Shown piece after piece: positions 56,716 through 64,000 of a DNA stretch of 64,000 nt (positions are counted from its first letter, which is position 1; each line of letters begins with the position of its first letter). The notes beneath the pieces were generated by a model. The model had not been told where the DNA came from. It did not search any database and worked only from the letters and a program-made list of their open reading frames with translations. The stretch covers positions 27,404,001 through 27,468,000 of the forward strand of contig NC_135774.1 in assembly GCF_028453695.1 (NCBI RefSeq), read 5' to 3'. Both the position numbers and the translations under genes were made by a program. The stretch is from Augochlora pura (Eukaryota; Arthropoda; Insecta; Hymenoptera; Halictidae).

Positions 56716-58400
56716 TAAAAAAATTGCAGATGAGAACCAACTGGGAATCGCTTACTTCCGGTTCCGAAGCTCGAAGGAAGCGGTCCGTCCGGATTTCAGC
56801 GCAGCGGAATAGCCCGCGGCGCGATCTAAACTGTTCGATTAATTGAATGACACGTTCGGCGGGGCGTCGGCCGGGGGGAGGGGGGCACTGCGGTGGACTC
56901 GTTTCGGCGTTGGAAACGGAACAGTTTCGCCCGGGTACGTGATCAAAAGTTCGCGGCGCCGCTAATGCCGCGTTTCTTTCCCCGCCGGTGGTCGAGGGAA
57001 TTGCGAGGCCGCTCCGGGGAGAAACGAGCGGAACTTTTAAGGGAGTTCGCGCTCCGAACTTCCCGCGGAGGGGTGGCTGATCCTCGGGAAGGGCTGCCAG
57101 GGAAAACGAAAGTAGAATCTAATCGGGGATAGGAGCGTCGATTAGAAGACGCAATCGGAGATGTTCCTTTCTTTTTGAGAAACTCTTCGGTTCCTTTCTA
57201 TTGCGTCCACATGGCTGACTTCCTCAATTCTTTATTATTATAACTGTACTAAGGTAGCATAATCAATTTTCTTTTAATTGAAGGCTTGTATGAAGGGGTT
57301 GATGAAATATATATATCTCCTCTCCAACATCTCCTACCTCCTTCCCATAGCGTCCACGCGACCTTTTTTTATTATTCTCTCGCGGAACGCGCTTCTTTTC
57401 CTACGTCCTCCCCGCGCCCCGCCTCGCCCCGCCGCGGACCAATCCTCGAGAGGCGAATTAAAGGGAAATCTTGTGCGCGCGTACGCCAGGCTTACTTACA
57501 TCTCCGCGGAATTGTTTGCCAGCACAAATTGGTTTGTTCGAGCGCCGCCGCCGGAGTTTCTGACGTTCAATTCCATTTGCGGGGTGGTGCGGGCGGGAGG
57601 CGCACAGGCTCGAGGAGCGGCTTGCAGAAATTTCTTCGTTTCGATCGCGACCGGCGGGGAGAGAGAGAGAGAGCCCCGCCAGACTGAATGCGAAATTCCG
57701 CGGGAATATTGCCCGATCCTATCGCCGAATTTCCGGCTGCAATTGCGGTTATGGGGATTCGGGGGGTGCGTGTTGGCGCGCCCGACTCTCGGATCCAGTA
57801 ACGGAACACGGCGGAATGCGAAGAATCGGTATGAACGAATAAGAGTCGCCGAATGCTATAGTTACGCGTGCTGGATGAACATTTGGGGAGCGACGGTGCT
57901 CTAGAATTCTTACGAAATGCTATTTTCTTGAGACTTGAATTATAGAGTTCGAGGTTTCTAGAATAAGGTATAGTTAGTGTATTATTGTATAAAGAAAGGT
58001 TACGTGAAAAATTGTAATTATTAGCGGAAACATTTAGAATTAAAATTTAGCAGATTTTGCATTGCATCTAGTGTATTGTTAAGGTTATGTCAGGTCATGT
58101 AAAAAAATTGTAAACGTTCTTCAAGACATTTATAATAAAGACCCTTGACTAGATTTTGTATTGCATTTACTATACTTTCATGAAAAATTGCTAAACTTAG
58201 TCTATTTTTTGAATCCCTAGAACGGCGTTATCCTTTAATTATTTATAAAGCGCAGTGATAAAAACGTAAAATACTCATCTAATAGAAACACACTAATCAG
58301 AATAAGTGATCTAGAGATCGCAGATGACATAGTCACGTCATCGCGACAAGGACCCGTCACGAATCACTCTATTCGCGAGAAAACAAAAGGGAACCGAATT
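56716..58400. other. Non-coding stretch with a 208-codon chance frame
   Basis: 56760-57140 and 57370-57830 are GC-rich. The plus-strand frame 57278-57904 is long but overlaps another plus frame and the minus-strand candidate exon, and has no domain. 57900-58310 is AT-rich and empty. Confidence 0.4.
57500..57576 (-). CDS. Candidate first coding exon, unrecognised protein
   Basis: On the minus strand an ATG in favourable context (CCGCAAATGG) opens 25 codons, MELNVRNSGGGARTNQFVLA then NNSAE, and runs into a consensus donor, GGAGAT/GTAAGTAAG, leaving in phase 2. The start, the composition and the donor agree with a short 5' coding exon of a minus-strand gene. There is no signal peptide, so it is unlikely to start the secreted spondin. 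No promoter or downstream exon was identified. Confidence 0.22.
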
Positions 58401-58407
58401 CAAGTAG

Positions 58408-58440
58408 TATAAATCGAGCATTCGTCGGCCATTTCAATTT
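58408..58440 (+). promoter_or_regulatory. Core promoter candidate: TATA box and initiator
   Basis: TATAAAT lies at 58408-58414. TTTCAATTTC, close to the arthropod initiator consensus, puts a +1 adenine at about 58436, 28 bp from the first T of the box, the expected spacing. A short ATG-led frame and a consensus splice donor follow downstream. This is the best-organised promoter-like arrangement in the window, but no transcript evidence is available. Confidence 0.35.
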
Positions 58441-58475
58441 CCGTGCGCACTTCGCGCTAATTGCGACGTTCTAAA

Positions 58476-58547
58476 ATGTCAGAGCTGGATCAAATGTGGC
58501 ATATAATCGCTAATGAACTGCGCGTACGGTCTCTCACGGTCTCATAA
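58476..58547 (+). CDS. Short ORF (23 codons) just after the TATA/initiator
   Basis: The ATG at 58476 has a strong insect context (CTAAAATG) and opens MSELDQMWHIIANELRVRSL TVS before TAA. It begins about 40 nt after the predicted start site. It could be an upstream ORF, a genuine micro-peptide, or the first coding exon of a longer protein if a donor inside it is used (GTACGG near 58525 is weak). A run of A followed by (GAAA)n comes directly after the stop. No family is recognised. Confidence 0.25.
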   Translation: MSELDQMWHIIANELRVRSLTVS

Positions 58548-58682
58548 AAAAAAAAAGAAAGAAAGAAAGAAAGGAACGGCAGCGGCAACCCCTGCTGGAA
58601 TATCGAGCGAGAACACGCGGGAGACCGGGTGCCGTAGGTCAGTCATTTGTTAATCGGTTTCAGTTTGCCGACTGTTTATACG
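58548..58682 (+). other. Rest of the putative leader exon, ending in a strong donor
   Basis: An A-run and GAAAGAAAGAAAG tract is followed by GC-rich sequence and GTTTATACG/GTGAGC, a consensus donor at 58682/58683. TCAGTC at about 58639 is a second initiator-like site, so a shorter leader is possible. A further donor-like ACACG/GTGAGA is at about 58720. Confidence 0.25.
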
Positions 58683-60064
58683 GTGAGCAAACGGCCGGAC
58701 GTTCTGTTCGGAGTGAACACGGTGAGAGCTGGAGTGGCCCCGGGCAACAACCCCTAACCGTTAATGGCTTTCCATGCGGGGTCGGCCGGGTACAGGGTCC
58801 GACGAACTACCGTCTCGAAATGTCTCTTATAAACGCGTCTACGGCTCGCGGTCGCTAATTGTGTCCAAACGCGTCGATGGATTTCGATGGAATAATTAAT
58901 AAATATAATTCGCCTCGATGCGACCGGAAACTGTCCCTACGCCCTTCGAACTTGATTAATTGCGTCGCGATTGGATTTGATTTATTGTCGGCCGTTTGTT
59001 TGTCACGAGATTCAAGATACAGGAATAATAATAATAAGTATATAGTAATGCATTGCTATATAATAGAATAATATAAATTATATAGTAATTCATTGCTATA
59101 TAATATAATAACATAAATTATGTAGTTTATGCATTTGAGATTGAAGTGAGTAGACTAAATGCAAAACAGTAAAAATATTTTAAAAAGCTGAAAGAAATTA
59201 ATATACAGTGGGGAGTATAATAGAGTGCATAGTTTTAAAATAGTATAATTTTTTTGAAACTGGTCTAAATGATTTGAATTTTTCTGTAAATGTTAAAGAC
59301 ACTAGTTCATTGTATAATGACATTATTGTACAACTGTATATTTTATATTACATAATTTTGTATTGAAATTATAACAAATCTATAATCGATTAATGACTAA
59401 TATATTACAAGTTCCTTACGACGAAGACTAAAGCTGCAACTAAAAATCTAAAATAAAATCAAATAACCCTATAAGTGCATAAAATAACCTATAAAGTAAA
59501 TGATCAATACTCTCCATACATTAAATCTCTGCTACCAGAATTTTCAAATAATATAAACACATCCTAAGAATATTATATAGTATCTGTATAGTCGCAGATG
59601 TCTCCCGCTGCAATAAAGATAACTTTTCTTTCAGCAACACAGAGGCGTTTGAAACATTGGGGTCGCCACCTCGCAGTCGATCGTGAAAGCCACGGACAAA
59701 CCAGATAGGGGAACGCAGTTTAAAACCGGGGGGGGGATGTACGATTCGAATAAATTCTCCGGTCAATTTCCGACGCGGCGGACAACAAACTGCCGGAACG
59801 ATCCGAGGGAGGGAGGGAGGGAGGGAGGGAGGGATGAAAAGCGTTGGCCGTGACGACGCCGAGGAAGTCTCTCCGGTTGATCGGTGCTCACGAGGATCGG
59901 CCCCCCGGTTCCATCCCACGGGGCCCATCGAGACGTCCGCCCGCCCTCGTGACCCCGTACGCCCCGCGATTCTTCTCGAGTGGTTCGTGCCGAGTCTCGA
60001 TCCTCGTCGCAACGATTCCCGGCCACTTGTTCCGTTCTGAAACGAAACCGAACCGCGCTCCCTG
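58683..60064. other. Non-coding stretch; (GGGA)n at 59806-59834
   Basis: 59020-59520 is AT-rich and empty. 59640-60060 is GC-rich and contains about seven GGGA repeats at 59806-59834, a potential G-quadruplex, and a G-run of nine at about 59730. Frames across it are glycine/arginine- or Pro/Ser-rich and unsupported. Confidence 0.45.
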
Positions 60065-60230
60065 TTCCGTTGTCAGAAAGGAACGTATTGCTGTATTTTA
60101 TATCTTTACTACCAATCACATTTTTAAATCATAAACGAGACAGTTAGACCCTTTAAGCTCATTTTACTGAGGATTTGCAACCCTCGTAGACCGTTCATTG
60201 GTCTCAGTGTTAGTTCGCGAAAAACACTCC
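60065..60230 (+). repeat. Dispersed repeat copy 2 (uninterrupted) with two hairpins
   Basis: TTCCGTTGTCAGAAAGGAAC, TATTGCTGTATTTTATATC, CATAAACGAGACAG and CATTTTACTGAGGATTTGCA continue into ACCCTCGTAGACCGTTCATT and GGTCTCAGTGTTAGTTCGCG. Two small stems, GAGG/CCTC and GACC/GGTC, are present here and in copy 1 (33068-33493). No coding capacity. Confidence 0.75.
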
Positions 60231-62188
60231 CGTCCCCGCGGCTTCTTTCTCCCTCTTCCATCGGCGTTGTCTCGAGAGCACCGCCGTCATCCTATCAAAG
60301 GGTTAACTACAAAGACTCGACGCCGAGACCCGACACTTCCGGCGAATGTTAGACGATCCATTCTTGGTTGGCCGGGCCTGTTTTCGCGGCGGTGTTCGCG
60401 CTCGCACGCCGATGCCCCGGCGGTGATCCGGGAAACAACTCGAGCACGCGATAGGAACCGAGCTGACTTTTAATTGGTTCCCGGTGAAGGAACGATCGAT
60501 TCGCACTGAAACGTTTTGTTGCCGTTCGCGGCCGATCGAGGGGCGGCAACCTACATTCTGCTCCGGTTGCTAACTGGATACTTTAAACGCGACGGCCGGC
60601 TCGCGTCGGTTCGGTTCTTTCAACTGGCTCGCTGCTCTTGGGTCAATGCAACTATTATGGGTGTTTTCTATTCATTTTTACAAGAATCGATGTGCAATTG
60701 TTGTAGCTATAAATACGTTTATGTATGATGGACGGGCTGTTTTTTCTGTGTTGGTTTTTGAAGACTTCTGAATAAAACATGATGGGATGAAAAATGTTTC
60801 CGGAGGCATAGATTTATTCAGAATAAAGAATTTAATATTGCACACTGGTCCTGTTGTATTATAAAATTAACTAGTATAAAAAGTGAGAAGAAATTATAAC
60901 TTAATCATAAAAGCGTCGTTGTAATTTCTATTATTATGATTTCAAAAATTGGTCATTTAACAGTGCCATTTCTAGCGTCAGAATTGTCGCATATTTAATT
61001 ATTTATAACATGTAAAGAACAGAAAAATTCTCCCAAAACTTAACATTTCACTATTTCAAAACATTAATTTAACATCTCACTATTGTAAAATTGATTTCAT
61101 AAAGTGAGAAATTCCAGTTCAATTCTTATATGGTTCTATCAAAATTTTTTAAATAATTAAATATAGGACAGTTCGAATGCAAAAGGGATAAATATTAATA
61201 ACAAAGGATCAGAATTTTATTCCAATTTTAAAGAACAGAATAACATCCATATTTAATTATTTGTTACTGGTAATTACCATCGCGAGTCGGACTGGTCAAT
61301 GCACGGCAAAGGGTTAATGAACAATCGTCAAGACGGCGATCAGCATGCAAAATAGCCACGATCGCGGAATAAGGCCTCGGTAGTCCTTGCATAGTCCCCC
61401 CGTCGGCACAAAGGACGCCGACGTGCTTCCGGTTCATGAATCATGCATCGTCCGCCGTTTCCGTCGCCGTTCCGTCTCGATGGAATCGGTCTCGCGTACG
61501 GATTAACAAGAACCCTTTCCTCCTTTCCGGGCCGTCCCCCACCCCCTCCCACCGGCGTTTTTCTTTTCCGCCGGCGAGCGTAGACGATTCGGTTACCATC
61601 CGCTTCCGGTCCCCGTCGTTCGCGGATTCCACCGGCTTCCTGGCGCGACGGATTTACGACGGAAGGCCGGGAGCTCGTTTCGCGTCGTTAGCCGACGACA
61701 GCGAATGGAAAACTTTCCGAGCATTTCTCTCTCCGTGCGGCCTCTCTGTTCGCCCCGCCGCGCGAAGGAGCGGAACCCGCGCGGACCCTCCACAGGGTTT
61801 TTCAATCGGTTCCTCCGGCTTCTTTCGAAAGAAGGGTGGTTGTTGTTCCCTCGGGATCGGTCGATCCTCCTTTTCGATTTTGCCGCGGGCCGTGTTGGTG
61901 TCCGAGTGTTTACCGCGAGTCGCTTGCAGGAGCGATCGTTGGTTACTTGTTATCCGGTTTGCTCGGGTTCCGGTGCGAGAATTGTTGAGGAAGGGTTGAG
62001 GATTATCGACAGAGTTATTAACGGTTGTCTTTGTCGATGATTTAGGTATTGGAGATTTGTTTGAATTTTTTAATTTAATTATATACTAATGGAGATGGTG
62101 GAAGTATTGACAAATTTTCGATGGCAATTGGTTAACTTTGACTGATTATAACTTCTCGAGAAATTATTGTAGGATGACGATTTTTCTT
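60231..62188. other. Non-coding stretch; TTAACCC-family copy at 61190-61317
   Basis: 60231-60640 and 61320-62000 are GC-rich. The 187-codon frame at 61436-61999 is Arg/Ser/Pro-rich with no domain. 60720-61190 is AT-rich. 61195-61317 (AGAATTTTATTCCAATTTTA, CGCGAGTCGGACTGG, ending CGGCAAAGGGTTAA) is the counterpart of 13918-14045. Confidence 0.5.
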
Positions 62189-62387
62189 TTAAATTAAATC
62201 TTGAAGCTTCCACTTTAAATCGCTCTTTCTCGATTTTGAATTTGATTCGTCTTCGTTACTGTAACTTTTTAAATGCAAGGCCATGTTTTTCATATCGCAA
62301 ATTTCCAAGTTCGACAAAATGCATAAACATTTTACAATTTCTTTTTCAAGCCACCGCTTGAAGCGAAGCGTAGTCTGCTCCACCTTT
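62189..62387 (-). CDS. Candidate terminal coding exon, unrecognised protein
   Basis: A very good acceptor (TTTTACTCTTGTTTTACATTAG on the minus strand, split here only by spacing) precedes 199 nt that stay open for 65 codons up to TAA, in AT-rich DNA where chance frames are short. The product, KVEQTTLRFKRWLEKEIVKC then LCILSNLEICDMKNMALHLK, is charged and could form helices. It ends SKSRKSDLKWKLQDLI. The exon enters with 1 nt completing a codon. I recognise no family and see no upstream exon within the window. A decayed transposon protein is an alternative. Confidence 0.28.
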
Positions 62388-64000
62388 CTAATGTAAAACA
62401 AGAGTAAAACGCGGCGGCAATTTTTCGCAAGATCGCGAAGCAATTACCGCGAGACCGGCACAGGCATATATTACTTCGTATTTTTCCCTTGGACCAAAGA
62501 CAATATAAGGTCGGTTTTAATTATTAACCGGAATGAACCGTACAGTTTTCGTTCGACAACACAAAGGACCGGGAGATTTCGTTTTCCGAAAGTCCGTCGC
62601 GTGGAATACGTTGCGCGAAATTTGCAAAATTCTTTATTCATATACGGGAGAGTGGAGTTTCGAGGGGGGGTTAAAGCGATCCTCCAGCTTTTTTTTTGGA
62701 CGTAACGGCCGCCGTGAAACCGCCGGATAGCGGAGCGAATAAATAAAGATCCACGGTTTAGAAATCACCGTGATGAGCCAAGAGTCCTAACAATTTATTA
62801 AACAGAGTAGATAGTTTTTCATGAATGCAACAAGTACGTGAGTTCACAATTTTCCAAACGAGCTCTTAAATTAGAGTCACAGTGAATCAGATTTTTAACA
62901 TTGCGAGGAACAAAAAGTGTTATTCTTTACTAACATTTGCTGTTCGAATTTAACACTGAAATATCTAAAAAGAAATGTGATTTAAAAATCACATTAAAAA
63001 TAGAATTAAAAATAGAATTATCTGAATTATGTTGATTGAAATAATAATTGATGTATATTTAAGTCTAGAAGATGGAAGCATTAATCGCTGTAATTATAAT
63101 TGTATTATATATTTAAATTAAATACATAACTATTCGAAAATGCCACTTGCCACGATCCTAACAAACGATCGTAACCCTATCACCGTCTTAAACGACCCCG
63201 CTTTCAACGAGCCAGCTTGCCAAAGTATCACGCTCGCCGTAATACTTTGCGGGCAGCGTCGTGATCCGCGCAAACCGAAAGAGGGGGGGAGGGGGGTGAA
63301 ACGCGAGGCACGCAAAAGGGCCACCCGACTAATTACTGAGCACGCAGGCCCTCGGATCGTGTTCTTTGGTTTTCGCGGAGGCCGCTGTCGCGACAGAGGT
63401 CCGGCCTAAAAATACCGGGTTAATTTTCCAGCAGCCGGAAGAGCCAGGACGAGAAAGGGTGCGTTTGAGCGGTCGCGTCGCCCCGGAGGGGTTGGCCGCG
63501 TGGCCCCTTTGAAGGGCCGGCCCGAAAAGTCAGGGCGGCCCGGCCCTGCGACCGAAAGGGCTTTGACTGAAACCTGAAACTAAGAGGGACACGCGCCGGC
63601 AAGGTACGGAAGGTTGGGTTTAGGGTGTCGCACGGTTTCCGCACCGTCGCGCCGCGCGTCGGCCCTCCCGAAGGGATTCCGCCGGCCACCGTCCTACGGC
63701 CAACTGACCGGAAACGGCCTCGAATCGATCGCGGAAGGAGTAACCGTTCCGTTACGACCGGTCGTCCCGGAACTTTCGCTTTTCCATCGTCCTACCCCTC
63801 GTTCCGTCATATTTTCAGGCGGCACGGTGATTGTATCCAATCTGATCCGATAGCTGATTCGACGTTTTATAGAGATACTGTTTCCTAAAATGTTGTAGCG
63901 ATGAAAAGCTGATATAGTACTATAGTAGAATGTCGTTTGATAATTTTAAATATCGCGCGGTTTGCGAGATGTGGAGAATTGAAGGTACAGTTTTTTTCTA
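62388..64000. other. Non-coding stretch to the end of the window
   Basis: 62520-62740 and 63250-63830 are GC-rich. 62800-63130 is AT-rich with a short repeat (AAAAATAGAATTAAAAATAG at about 62995). Open frames at 63140-63888 show no domain. Nothing else was recognised. Confidence 0.4.

Noticed and set aside
57278..57904. 208-codon plus-strand frame
   Set aside because: Overlapped by another plus frame and a minus-strand exon candidate; no domain, and includes a GA tract.
61436..61999. 187-codon plus-strand frame as a gene
   Set aside because: Arg/Pro/Ser-rich, no domain or splice support, in a stop-poor GC island.

Overview
The window looks like nuclear DNA of an insect, most likely an aculeate hymenopteran (bee, wasp or ant). 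AT-rich stretches alternate with roughly 1 kb GC-rich islands that keep many CpGs. There are long CT/GA microsatellites, mariner-type elements, short TTAGG-like tracts and introns of several kb, and no bacterial gene packing. The order is inferred from style and repeats, not from a marker gene.

Only one gene can be named with confidence. Two exons on the minus strand (4741-5054, then 2130-2309) join in phase across a 2,431 bp intron with good splice sites. They encode most of a Spondin_N domain, as in the F-spondin/M-spondin/mindin family of secreted matrix proteins. The 5' exons (signal peptide and start of the domain) should lie at higher coordinates and the 3' exons at or beyond position 1. 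I could not identify either, so much of the window to the right is probably first-intron or 5' flanking sequence of this gene, possibly with other small genes inside it.

Layout: 1-5.1 kb holds the spondin exons plus a CT-rich block and two repeat copies. 5.4-5.7 kb is a foldback element. 5.7-31 kb is a mosaic of GC islands, degenerate minisatellites, TTAACCC-bounded elements, a mini-mariner (21.6 kb) and LINE-tail-like sequences. 32-37 kb is framed by a CT block and a GA block in inverted orientation. 41.8-42.1 kb is a heptanucleotide satellite. 46.1-46.8 kb and 56.5-56.7 kb are minisatellites. 51.5 kb holds the 5' end of a mariner transposon with the first codons of its transposase. 58.4-58.7 kb holds the best core-promoter candidate: TATA, initiator, a 23-codon ORF and a strong splice donor.

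Several short ORFs with plausible splice sites are listed as low-confidence exon candidates. Most long ORFs come from simple repeats or stop-poor GC islands and were not accepted. No tRNA, rRNA or CRISPR was found. The most interesting unexplained material is the dispersed element family with TTAACCC ends, a dispersed repeat with two conserved small hairpins (33.1-33.5 and 60.1-60.2 kb), the foldback element, and the TATA/short-ORF locus.
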